Positions 22,301 through 32,250 of a DNA stretch of 64,000 nucleotides are shown here, piece by piece. Every line of letters begins with the position of its first letter. Positions within the stretch are counted from its first letter, which is position 1. Made by a program: the position numbers and the translations under genes. Source of the stretch: Scleroderma bovista (lineage: Eukaryota > Basidiomycota > Agaricomycetes > Boletales > Sclerodermataceae). The notes below the pieces were generated by a model. The model was not told where the DNA came from. It saw only the letters and a list, made by a program, of their open reading frames with translations, and made no database searches. The DNA lies in NCBI GenBank assembly GCA_037178675.1, contig JAYMGJ010000193.1, positions 1 to 64,000 on the forward strand, in the 5' to 3' direction.

Positions 22301-23207
22301 TCTGATTCGTGCCAGAGTACTGCCAGGCCATCAGGAGGCCACAGGTCGGGTTTGTAAAAGGCGCGAAGATATCGCCTGGCGTGCCTGCTTCCTCACCAGG
22401 GGCCATTGCCGATTCAGGTAGAGTGACCCCTTTGGACGTATTGTCAGTGGCAAGGGTCGGCGCGTCACAGGTGGTAAGCAAAGACTCAGGGGGAATGGAT
22501 GTTGGTGGATGCACATATGTGCGATAGACTCCAAAAGCATTTGGCTCCGAGATGAAGGGTTCTGGCCGCACATGGGCACCAGATCCACTTGACGAGTGAT
22601 CCGAGGTAGATGGTGAGGATGGGACTGGTACCTGGGGCACCTGCTGCAGACGGCCCTGCTGTTGACGAGCAGACAGCGGCATAAGGGCAAGGTGAGTGGA
22701 GCTTCCAGGAAGGAAGTCAACAAACCGTGCTGGCATACGAATGGGGCGACCCGAACGGTGTGAAATGATTGGTTTCTGTAATGAGGATGGCCCTGGTTCT
22801 GGACCAAGCTGCTGGAGTACAGACATCAGTGTAGTATTGTACATGAATTATCTCAATGAGTAACTCACTGCGAAATCTGGATGGTCATCAAAAGGGACTG
22901 CAGGCCCTGCGTCTTCAAACCCATCCGCTGCCTGATCAAATTCAATGGGATCCATCCGAGGGCTTGGGGAACGTCGACCAGCTGTCGACATTTGGCGTGG
23001 TCTCTTCTCATCTTGCGCATGTTTCAACTTGGATGATTTGTGTTTGCGCTCAAAAACTTGGTCAGTAAATTCACGGTAGTGAAGACACCGACTGGAATGT
23101 GCGGATAGTTGTTTCCGTGTGTTAAATGGAGTATCACACCCAAGGCAGGTGTGTGCTGAGGAGCTCATGAGGGGTGCGGTGCGGTGCGATGGAAGGATTC
23201 GATGCAT
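19364..23207 (-). pseudogene. Plavaka-type (CACTA superfamily) transposase relic
   Basis: Read on the minus strand, the first exon (22848-23207) holds a C2H2 finger (CLGCDTPFNTRKQLSAHSSRC). A Ser/Pro-rich linker follows (22140-22844). Next come the conserved transposase blocks: WSDSTHLTNFG (about 21800), then ACPCPRCLI (about 21310), then LLHEFELGIWKA (about 20960), and the C-terminal LPRLKDHLL...FSDEDRD and YWYARVVRIFHVNVR blocks (about 19500-19810). At least two in-frame TGA codons break it, at 22140-22142 and 21867-21869, both where the family has or tolerates Arg. The 3' end is cut off beside the LINE fragment. It would have cut and moved Plavaka elements in the nucleus. Confidence 0.85.
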
Positions 23208-23816
23208 TGACTTTGAAGGCTATATACTGTGTACAAATTTAGAACTGCATACTACCTACAGTGCATCAGTCCCTGTTTCAAGATAATAGATTGCCTGTAA
23301 CATACCTTATGTCCATCTACTGTGCATTGAAGCCCATACCCTATTACTCTGCAACCCACCCGATCCTGAGCGTGCGGTGTGGAGTGATTGTGATGCTTCT
23401 GCCGAGACATGATATCAACCTTCACGAACAGTAATTAACCAGTGATACTATATGGTAGTGCAAACTCACCATACAGACTCGGAACTTGGTAAAGATGCAG
23501 CCTTCCTGGCGAAGATTTCGTGATTGCACCATGTGCCAGAAGCACAACCTGCCACCTGTGGCCTCCCTGACAGGTTGCAGTGGGGAAGTTGGTTGGTGTC
23601 GCATCCTAAACATGTTTGTTCAGTATGTGTGGGCATCAGACAAAAGAAAACATACTATCTGACATTCGGTCAGCATTGAAGTCGGTGTGCACAATTTGGC
23701 ATAGGTGCTGGATTACATCAGCTGAGCCTGCTATAGGCTATAGTGGAGTCTCAAAGCCCCTTTCTTTTCTCTTCATCTCCCCTGAGTCGACCCTGAGCAC
23801 CCTGAGCATTGTCGTC
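23208..23816. promoter_or_regulatory. Divergent intergenic region between transposase relic and DUF6698-like gene
   Basis: About 600 bases separate the starts of two oppositely transcribed genes, so it would contain both promoters. I see no coding capacity and no convincing TATA box beyond short AT-rich words. Confidence 0.35.
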
Positions 23817-25891
23817 ATGTCCGACGCAGACACCAGTTCTGGCTCTTCTATTCCCTCTCGTCAGAAGGGTAGAAAAGGCGGAAAACGTGTGTGACGGGAA
23901 CGATCGTTATCGGGTGGGTCTGACACCCCACCACAGGCTACCAACAAGCCTAATAAGTACGTACTCAACTATAAAATCCACTGATCCATTTGAGCAGGCA
24001 TTAGAAAAGCCAGAAATGGCACTAACAATGAGGAAGAAGGCACAAACAGGTATGTGATTGGGGTCACATCGGTGATCAAGCGACTTACCTCAAGCAGCAC
24101 AAGGGCTCGCCAACTGAAGGTGTTATCTCCACACGACCAATGCCTCCACGCTGCAAGATGGATTCCACGTGGTCTCGACATGTTTTGCGATTTGGGAGAA
24201 GCGATAAAGGTCACGCTTCTTCTTGAACAGGAAGCGACTGAAGATGAAGGCGAGGGCGACTCCGAAGTGGCCAAAAGGCACAGAGCAATCCTTGAAAGAG
24301 TGTAAGTACACAGCAGATAGCATATATGTGTGCTAATGGTACTTCAGAGATGCCAGCACACAGGAACGGTATCAACGCGTGTACAATTATGTCCAAGATC
24401 ATGCGCCCTACCTCATCAAGCTGATGAATAGCAAGAAGGGACGCGGTGAATTCGATGCACTCATTTCTGAGGTACGTGCTCCATATATGCACTCTAATAT
24501 ATTATTGGCACTGCTTTAGATGGGGAAAACGATGCGACGGGTGCAGTCAGACGATGCAAGCCACCTCAAAAAGGCAATTGTGTTGTACGCCACGCCCTAC
24601 CCTGATAAAAAGGGCTTGGAGCCCCCTCTGGGTTCGGACGCAAGCTGCAGCCGAATGGGCTTCAACCACCCAGAACTTGCCCGCCTTCTCTGTCCAGTCA
24701 AGCATTTGTCCTTGTTTCTCAACGATCCAACAGAGTAATGAAGATGGTCATTGCTGTAATTTTACTAATGTACTCGATTGATGTCTAGGATGCAGAAGAA
24801 GCTTCAAGATGGGCGCGTGAATGCAACCGCTGCCAACTGGCCAGCATTCCTATATTACGGCGACATCCCAGGAGAAGACTTTGACCCTGCCCGATTCGAC
24901 AAAGGTTTCCTGCGTGGCTTTGTATTAGTACGAGTAAGTCTTGATTCTATCCATTATTCATTCAAGGTAATCACTTGGTCGAAAAGATCCTCAAGCACAT
25001 CTTCGTGTCTCCCTCCTCTGCATTGTCAAGCGGTGATTCAAAGTTGACTCGCCCTGGAAATGGCAAACTTCACGGCATGCGTGAAGTCACGGCTGAGCAT
25101 ATCGCTTACAGTGCAGTTCACGTAGGTTGTCACTTTACCATTATTATCAGGGCTTAACTTCGTTTCAGGCTCGTTACAGTCTCACGTCCTGCGAGAAATG
25201 GAAGCAACACAACGGTGTTTTCGACTATGCCGATTTCTATTACAGAATCCTCAATTTCCTGTCGTTCAAAGCCAACAAGAAGTGGTGCCAGTCGCTGTAC
25301 AGTTACTTGAACAAGTGAGCATTTCCCCATGTACTAGTATGTACATAACGTGTCACCAGGGAGCTTTTCGGCGATGAACGAGGCGTTGTCGTTGGACGCA
25401 CGAAGGAGATATGCAGTGAAGACGATGACCTTGCGATTATGGAGAAGCAGATTGCCGCTCGCTCAACCTCCGGTGATGAAGAGCAGTCCAGGGATGTAGC
25501 ACGTCAATCACCTATGCGTCTGGAAAATCCTGTCCACCCTCCGTCGTGGGAGTACAATGCTGAGTCCATCCCTCCTTCCCCCATGTTACCAGATCGCACC
25601 GCTTTCACCCCCCCTCCTCCTCATCATAGTAGTGAGACTCCAGAACCCCCACCACCACCACGATTGAGACGTGGTAGCAGACGCGACTATCAACTGACCC
25701 GCCACACTGCCAGAGATGCTGGCAGCCCACTAACGCAATTAGAGGATGACGAGGATGACGACGGCCACGCAGGTGCAGTTCCACCGGGTTCCCCTGCACA
25801 TACCCATAGGAAAGGCAAGATTCCCCGACGGGGCCCCACATCGTCCAACATGGAACCAGCAAAGAAGAAGGGCAAGCAGTCCCGAAAATAG
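23817..25891 (+). pseudogene. DUF6698-like gene with early stop
   Basis: The ATG at 23817 begins MSDADTSSGSSIPSRQKGRK. After 25 codons the frame meets a TGA (23892-23894) that reads on as RERSLSGGSDTPPQ, so it is probably a decayed CGA. Exons continue with short introns near 23963-23998, 24303-24346, 24471-24519, 24737-24788, 24937-24966, 25123-25168 and 25318-25359. The core resembles DUF6698 proteins: CLHAARWIPRGLDMFCDLG, then NWPAFLYYGD, GFLRGFVLVR, HIFVSPSSA and GNGKLHGMREVT with IAYSAVHARYSL. The tail is Pro-, Asp- and Lys-rich with a basic end (PAKKKGKQSRK). The family has no known function. DUF assignment is from memory of the motif order. The head-to-head position with a transposase suggests a mobile-element association. 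Confidence 0.65.
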
Positions 25892-26365
25892 TTCCAACCT
25901 GAAGGTATTACGGTGATATGAAGCCTGGATTGGCAACTGACTCTCAGCATAGTCCCATTTCCTGTACGGACGTGTATCGCACTGTTTATACCCATGGTCG
26001 TGGCATCGCTTCTTTGTTTCCTCACTGTTGTCTCACCTCTTGATGTCGTCTGTTGTCTGCTCATGTATTTGCTGTCGTGGACCAGCTCTTAATGTCATAT
26101 GTTGTCATATAATATCGAGTGATATATTGTGAGGTGTGAGTGATTAAACACAAGCATGTCAATAGTAGACCTTCGGGATGACCACACCTTACCGTGTCAT
26201 ATCGTCCTGGTATGGTGTCGAGCGACAAGTCAGTTTTTCTATATTGCACTACATCCATGGGTCCTGGATGATACTACAAGATATGATCTACAGTGCCAAC
26301 AGCTGCAATATTATAATATATTCACATATATAGTTTAAGCAATTTTGGTGATGGTGTATTATGTA
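25892..26365. other. Intergenic, nothing recognised
   Basis: AT-rich sequence with a TATAATATATTCACATATATAG stretch split near 26310. No gene, repeat or terminal inverted repeat is supported. Confidence 0.4.
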
Positions 26366-26492
26366 GAGCTCGAGGGCATATGGGAAATGGAAAGTCTGGC
26401 ACATTTTGTCCGGCGTCTTGTCCGGCGCTTATATAATACACATTAAGTAATCCACCTTTCCCCGCTAGCATGGCTAAGCAACTTAGGTCACC

Positions 26493-26761
26493 TGTAAGCC
26501 TGGCGTCTTACTAACGGCTTACTAATATGACGTCCGTGCGCGCTAGGTCCGTGCGCAGTGCTCTATTTCCTTTTCTGTCCTGTAGTCAGCGCCCTCATAT
26601 ATACCCGAGGTCCCCTCAGGCGGGACATCTCTTTCTTTCCCTCTCTCTCTCACTCTCGCTCTCACTACTGTTATCCTTTGTAATATCGTGAATCCCACGC
26701 GCTTGTCCACGTTCTCCCAAGCTACTATCATAAGTGTTACTCCCCTCGTGGTGAGTTTCCA
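26493..26761 (+). repeat. 5' LTR of the chromodomain gypsy element
   Basis: 269 bases, TGTAAGCCTGG...GAGTTTCCA, with a TATATA box near 26599 and a CT-rich block after it (26630-26665). The matching 3' LTR is split by a transposon. Confidence 0.92.
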
Positions 26762-27068
26762 CTTTTTTTTGAACGACGCACCGAGCGCGAGTCGACGCCC
26801 TATGCAAGGCGTCAAACTGTCACACCATCGCCGCCCCACCATCCCCTACCCCTTGATTACTCGAAGTCGGGGAACGGCAGTTGCGCCATCATCACCGTTA
26901 CCGCCGTTATCTCCGTCATCATCACCTCCTCTCTTACCGTCGTCATCATCACCTCCTCTCTTACCGTCGTCATCGCCACCTCCTCCTTCGTCGTTGTCTC
27001 CTGTCCCTTCCTCGTCTGACAGTTCAGACTATTCCTCTGTGAATCGTTGTCTCCAATTTCCCGCTACT

Positions 27069-30000
27069 ATGTTTGCAAAGCCAGGTCGCTGTGAACAGGC
27101 GGCACCAAATAAGGCGCCTCTTCTTACTGCTGGTGAAATCACTCCTGAGGCCCTCCGTGCCTGGGAGATGGGTTGTCTCCAGTTTTTCCGGCAGAAGGAG
27201 ATTGCAGCGAAGGACCAGGTTGGTAGGGTCGCCTGGAATCTCCAAGACCCCCGAGTACAGGACTGGTATGTCAACGACAGTGAATGCCTCAACGCGTTGA
27301 CCTTCGCCGCCTTCATGCTGGAAGTCCGCTCCTATTGGCTGCCCTCCGACTGGGCTACCATGGTTCGACAGAAGTTGTTGTCGTCTACCCAAGGCGATAA
27401 GGCCTTCCATGTATGGGCTGCTGAGGTACAGAGTCAGAATGTTCTCCTCCGTGGAAATGCCTCTCATCTCTCTGACGACAATCTCCGTTATCACCTCGAG
27501 AGTCACATGAACGTCGATCTCATTGCTGACTATCGTTCCGCTAACGTTGAAGCGGAGCAGGATCTTCGCAAGTGGATCGAGAAGGTTCGCCACCTCAATG
27601 AAAAACGTCTTCGTGATGTGGCCAGACAAAAAGAGGCTGTTGAAGCGGCACTTCGTGCTAACCGCCAACCACTTCAGACAAGTCGCTCGATGAATACGAA
27701 ATCCAAGGAGTCCAAGACGACCAGTGATAAGACCACCCTTACTCATCTTCCACGGCTCACCCCGGAGGAACGGAAGTTGTTGAATGATAATGAGGGTTGT
27801 TACAAGTGCCGCCGGTTTTTCCAGACTCACACTACGCCTACGTGCCTGAATGACTTTCCGGACGCTAAAGGGTATGCTACACTCACGGCTACCGATGTGG
27901 AGGCTGCCCACACCAAAAAGCGTACTAAGCCGATTGCGGCCGTCGTTGAGGATGAGCCAGTGGCCAAGAGAGTTTGTGCCGTGGACGAGGTTGCTGAGCC
28001 TATCGCCATTGTGATGCCATCAGCCGCCTTGGGCAGCGGCACGGATACTGGTGATGAGTGCGTAGCCCCCTTATCTGTTCCTCATTTCTATTGGTCGTGC
28101 TTGATCGATGGGCCTAACCTTGCCTCGTCTCTTCCTGTGGAAGCCTTGATTGACAATGGCTCACATTTAGTTCTGATTGACGCCGCCCTTGTCAAGAAGC
28201 TCAGCCTTCGTCTTTATACCCTGCCCAAACCACTTGACGTCTCGGTCGCCATGTCACCCAACGAGCGTGACACCTTTTCGTTGTCTCAGTATGTCCGACT
28301 GTCTTGCCTCTCATTGGACTGCCAGTTCCGTTCACGTTCAGTTCGCGCCATTGTAACACCACGTCTTTGCACGCCGCTTTTGTTGGGGGTTCCCTTCTTG
28401 TCGATCAACCGCATTGTGATCGATCATGAGTTACGCACTTGTACAAATAAGGACTCTGGTTATGACTTGTTGAATCCTTCATCGGATAGAAACGTAGTGA
28501 ATGAATTAAACTGTCGCCTGCCGATGTCTGAGGACTATGTAGCTGCGATCCAATGTCGTATTGAACAGCTTGCTTGCAGCGAAGACTTACATAGGTGGGA
28601 CACTTCCATGAAGGCAGAATTTGCGGACCGTTTTCCGGTAGACATTCCACCTATTGAACACCTACCTGATGATGTTCTTTTCCGTGTACAACCCAAAGAT
28701 GCGACTAAGATTATCCAACGTCGCTCATACGATTGTCCGAAGAAATATCGTGAGGCCTGGAAGACACTGTTACAACAGCACATTGATGCTGGCCGTTTAC
28801 GCCCTTCCAACAGCCCCCATTCTTCTCCAGCCTTTATCATTCCAAAGGCTGATCCGACTGCCTTGCCCCGCTGCGTGAATGACTTTCGCGAACTCAATCT
28901 CAACACAGTACCAGACAATCATCCCTTGCCGAAGATTGAGGAAATCCTGCGTGATTGTGCAAAGGGCAAGTTCTTTGCTAAGATAGACATGACCAATGCC
29001 TTCTTTCAGACGAAGGTACATCCTGACGATGTTAAATGGCTGGCCGTTCATACTCCTTGGGGACTTTATGAATGGCTTGTTATGCCTATGGGGGTGCGTA
29101 ATGCACCTGCCGTTCACCAGCGCCGCATGGCTTGCGCATTGAGACAGTTCATTGGTCGGATTTGCCACGTGTACCTTGACGATATAGTTATTTGGTCGCA
29201 GACCCTAGACGAACACATACGGAACGTCCGTACCATCCTAGAGGCTCTTCGTGCTGCCAAACTCTTCTGCTCTCTGAAGAAGACGCAGCTTTTTTGTACC
29301 GAAGTCTTGTTTTTGGGTCACAAAGTCTCCGCTCAAGGTATTGAAGCTGATCCGGACAAGATTTCACGCATTTTGGATTGGCCTGTACCTCGCTCCACAA
29401 ATGAGATGCGTTCCTTCCTTGGTTTGGTTCGCTACATTGCCGACCACATTCCTAATCTTGCAGAATACACCCGCATTTTGAACGCCTTGACCACCAAGGC
29501 TGCTAATCTCAAGTTTCCGAGTTGGTCGCCAGTACACCAAGACGCTTTTCAAGCCATCAAAGACCTCGTCGTCAGTCCCCAGTGTCTGACGACGATTGAC
29601 CATGATAATCCGGGTGACAATCAAATTTTCCTAACTTGCGATGCCTCGGACTATAGGACTGGTGCTGTCCTTTCCTGGGGTCCATCTTGGGAAGAAGCGC
29701 GCCCTGTCGCCTTCGATTCCACTCCCCTCCGTGACACCACTCTCAATTATCCTGTTCATGAGAAAGAACTGCTTGCGATTATTCGCGGATTACAGAAGTG
29801 GCGGATAGAACTGTTGGGAACTCCAGTCCACGTTTACACCGACCATCATACACTGGAAAATTTTGCAACACAATGCGACTTGTCACGTCGTCAAGCCCGC
29901 TGGCAGGAATATATGGCACAGTTTGACCTTACCATCCATTACATTAAGGGAGAACGCAACGTAGTAGCGGATGCGTTATCACGTCGAGGCGATCCTGTGG

Positions 30001-31496
30001 ACGGTGTAGTTGGTGCAGTATCCAATACTTCTCTTGATCGTTCACTGGTACTCGACATTCTGACAGGCTATATGGAAGATCCTTTCTGCCGCAAACTTTT
30101 TGAGTCGTTGGACTCCATTCCACGATTACAGGAGAAGGATGGTTTGTTATACCTAGCAGACCGCTTGGTTATACCGCGCGTACGTTCCTTACGAGAAAAG
30201 TTTTTCCATACAGCTCATGATGCGGCTGGCCATTTCGGAGCCGATAAAACATATGTGGCACTTCGTAAATCGTTTTATTGGCCAAACATGCGTCGTGACC
30301 TTGTGGAAGCGTACATCCCCGCTTGTGTAGCTTGCATGCGCAACAAGTCCGCTACGACAGCTCCGGCTGGGCCACTGCACCCTTTACCAGTTCCAGATGG
30401 TAGGGGAGAATCTATAGCAGTAGATTTTATTGGGCCCCTGCCTGAAGACCAGGGGTACAACATGCTTGTGACCATCACTGACCGTCTAGGTGCAGACATC
30501 CGTTTGATCCCTTGCTGTAACACGATTACTGCCCCTCAGTTCGCTGCCCTGTTTTTCGATCACTGGTACTGTGAAAACGGTCTCCCTCGTGAGATCGTCT
30601 CTGATCGTGATAAGCTGTTTCTATCACGCTTTTGGAAGACACTGCATGCCTTAACAGGTGTTAAGTTGAAGATGTCATCGGCATATCATCCTCAAACCGA
30701 CGGTGCAAGCGAACGGACGAACAAGACTGTTAACCAGTGCATCCGGTTTCATGTGGAACGTAATCAGAAAGGTTGGGTAAAAGCCTTACCCCGGGTGCGT
30801 TTCCACATCATGAACTCTGTAAATGCTAGCACGGGTTTCTCTCCCTTTCAGCTTCATTTGGGCCGTTCACCTCGCGTGTTACCCCCCTTATCGGAGACAC
30901 GGGTTGCCGACCTTGATTCCTTCGATGCTGCGTCATTCCTCTCACGACTCGAACTTGATGTACTAGAAGCACAAGACAATCTGCTTGCCGCCAAGGCACA
31001 ACAAGCCCAGGCTGCTAACCGCCATCGTCTCGCTGATCCTCATTTTGCTGTTGGTGATAAGGTTATGTTGTCTACTAAACATCGGCGACATGAATACATA
31101 ACGAGTGGGTCAGGCCGCATAGCTAAGTTCATGCCTCGTTATGATGGTCCTTATACGGTTTTATCCGCTGCACCAGAGACTTCTACTTATGTTTTAGACA
31201 TCCCGGGTTCTTCACATACATGCAACTCATTTCACGCGAGCCATTTACGCGCTTATGTGGTGAATGATCAGGAACTATTCCCATCACGGGAACTTCCTCG
31301 TCCGGGCCCTGTCGTGACTGCAGACGGACAACTGGAGAATTTCATTGAGAGGATTTTAGATGAGAAGAAGGTCGGACGCTCAAAGAGATATCTTGTGCGG
31401 TGGGTTGGTTATGGCCCGGAGGACGACGAGTGGCTGTCTCGGAAAGCCCTCGACAAATGCGAAGCCTTGGATAGATGGGAACAAGAACATGCATAG
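27069..31496 (+). CDS. gag-pol: Gag-Pol polyprotein of a chromodomain Ty3/gypsy retrotransposon
   Basis: The frame is open from within the LTR (26688); ATG 27069 (MFAKPGRCEQAAP) is the more natural start after the LTR. Domains in order: Gag with a degenerate zinc knuckle (CYKCRRFFQTHTTPTC, about 27798), aspartic protease (LIDNGSHLVLID, about 28145), reverse transcriptase (VNDFRELN; catalytic YLDD at about 29172), RNase H (LTCDASDYRTGAVLS, about 29632), integrase with an HHCC finger (HDAAGHFGADKTYVALRK to CVACM, about 30220-30340) and D, D, E at VDFIGPL, SDRDKLF and DGASERTN. A C-terminal chromodomain (YLVRWVGYGPEDDEWL, about 31390) probably guides insertion to heterochromatin. The frame is uninterrupted, so the copy may be active. 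Confidence 0.95.
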   Translation: MFAKPGRCEQAAPNKAPLLTAGEITPEALRAWEMGCLQFFRQKEIAAKDQVGRVAWNLQDPRVQDWYVNDSECLNALTFAAFMLEVRSYWLPSDWATMVRQKLLSSTQGDKAFHVWAAEVQSQNVLLRGNASHLSDDNLRYHLESHMNVDLIADYRSANVEAEQDLRKWIEKVRHLNEKRLRDVARQKEAVEAALRANRQPLQTSRSMNTKSKESKTTSDKTTLTHLPRLTPEERKLLNDNEGCYKCRRFFQTHTTPTCLNDFPDAKGYATLTATDVEAAHTKKRTKPIAAVVEDEPVAKRVCAVDEVAEPIAIVMPSAALGSGTDTGDECVAPLSVPHFYWSCLIDGPNLASSLPVEALIDNGSHLVLIDAALVKKLSLRLYTLPKPLDVSVAMSPNERDTFSLSQYVRLSCLSLDCQFRSRSVRAIVTPRLCTPLLLGVPFLSINRIVIDHELRTCTNKDSGYDLLNPSSDRNVVNELNCRLPMSEDYVAAIQCRIEQLACSEDLHRWDTSMKAEFADRFPVDIPPIEHLPDDVLFRVQPKDATKIIQRRSYDCPKKYREAWKTLLQQHIDAGRLRPSNSPHSSPAFIIPKADPTALPRCVNDFRELNLNTVPDNHPLPKIEEILRDCAKGKFFAKIDMTNAFFQTKVHPDDVKWLAVHTPWGLYEWLVMPMGVRNAPAVHQRRMACALRQFIGRICHVYLDDIVIWSQTLDEHIRNVRTILEALRAAKLFCSLKKTQLFCTEVLFLGHKVSAQGIEADPDKISRILDWPVPRSTNEMRSFLGLVRYIADHIPNLAEYTRILNALTTKAANLKFPSWSPVHQDAFQAIKDLVVSPQCLTTIDHDNPGDNQIFLTCDASDYRTGAVLSWGPSWEEARPVAFDSTPLRDTTLNYPVHEKELLAIIRGLQKWRIELLGTPVHVYTDHHTLENFATQCDLSRRQARWQEYMAQFDLTIHYIKGERNVVADALSRRGDPVDGVVGAVSNTSLDRSLVLDILTGYMEDPFCRKLFESLDSIPRLQEKDGLLYLADRLVIPRVRSLREKFFHTAHDAAGHFGADKTYVALRKSFYWPNMRRDLVEAYIPACVACMRNKSATTAPAGPLHPLPVPDGRGESIAVDFIGPLPEDQGYNMLVTITDRLGADIRLIPCCNTITAPQFAALFFDHWYCENGLPREIVSDRDKLFLSRFWKTLHALTGVKLKMSSAYHPQTDGASERTNKTVNQCIRFHVERNQKGWVKALPRVRFHIMNSVNASTGFSPFQLHLGRSPRVLPPLSETRVADLDSFDAASFLSRLELDVLEAQDNLLAAKAQQAQAANRHRLADPHFAVGDKVMLSTKHRRHEYITSGSGRIAKFMPRYDGPYTVLSAAPETSTYVLDIPGSSHTCNSFHASHLRAYVVNDQELFPSRELPRPGPVVTADGQLENFIERILDEKKVGRSKRYLVRWVGYGPEDDEWLSRKALDKCEALDRWEQEHA

Positions 31497-31666
31497 CACG
31501 GTAATCTTTATTTTGACGATGGATATATGCTAACACCTTTTGATAAGGACTGAGGGATAACATTGTGGAGGTTAGATTGGGGTGGAAGAGTAGATGAAGA
31601 CACAAGAATAATCGTCAAGAAGCAACACCAAAGATGGGTTGGCCTTTTTTTCATAGGGTGGAGGGG

Positions 31667-31784
31667 TGTAAGCCTGGCGTCTTACTAACGGCTTACTAAT
31701 ATGACGTCCGTGCGCGCTAGGTCCGTGCGCAGTGCTCTATTTCCTTTTCTGTCCTGTAGTCAGCGCCCTCATATATACCCGAGG
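31667..31784 (+). repeat. 3' LTR of the gypsy element, first part
   Basis: Identical to the start of the 5' LTR up to TATACCCGAGG, where the kinase-carrying transposon begins. The rest of the LTR resumes at 36659/36664. Confidence 0.92.
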
Positions 31785-32250
31785 TACGGTGGGCGAGAAG
31801 GATCAGGTTGCCATTTCAAGGTTTGCGGTTCCACGGTTTGTTTACAATCATGTAGCCGAGGCTCCACCCCACAAATTGGGGGTTATGTTATTTGCTCCGT
31901 TGGCTACCGGTTACGAAATCCATCAACGCACACCGCACAGACCGCCGACCGCATCATTTGTTTACAGTCCTTTTCCTGAGATGCAGTAGCAGTTACTATA
32001 ATATAAGCCCCCTTTATTTCTTTCAGTGTAATACACCAGTGACCTGTTGAAGGCCATTCTCCAACTCTGGTGCTAGCCTATCTGTGGTTTATAACAAAGC
32101 TAAACCAAATGGGGTATTTTGAGCACTTTTGCTCCGCTACTACGTTCCCCCAAAGTTCCTCTCACTCCTTCTATTCACGTTCAAATCAGCTGGGCTGTCC
32201 ACTCATTATACTAAGCTCAGTTTCACTGCTAACTGCTGTCACTCATTTAT

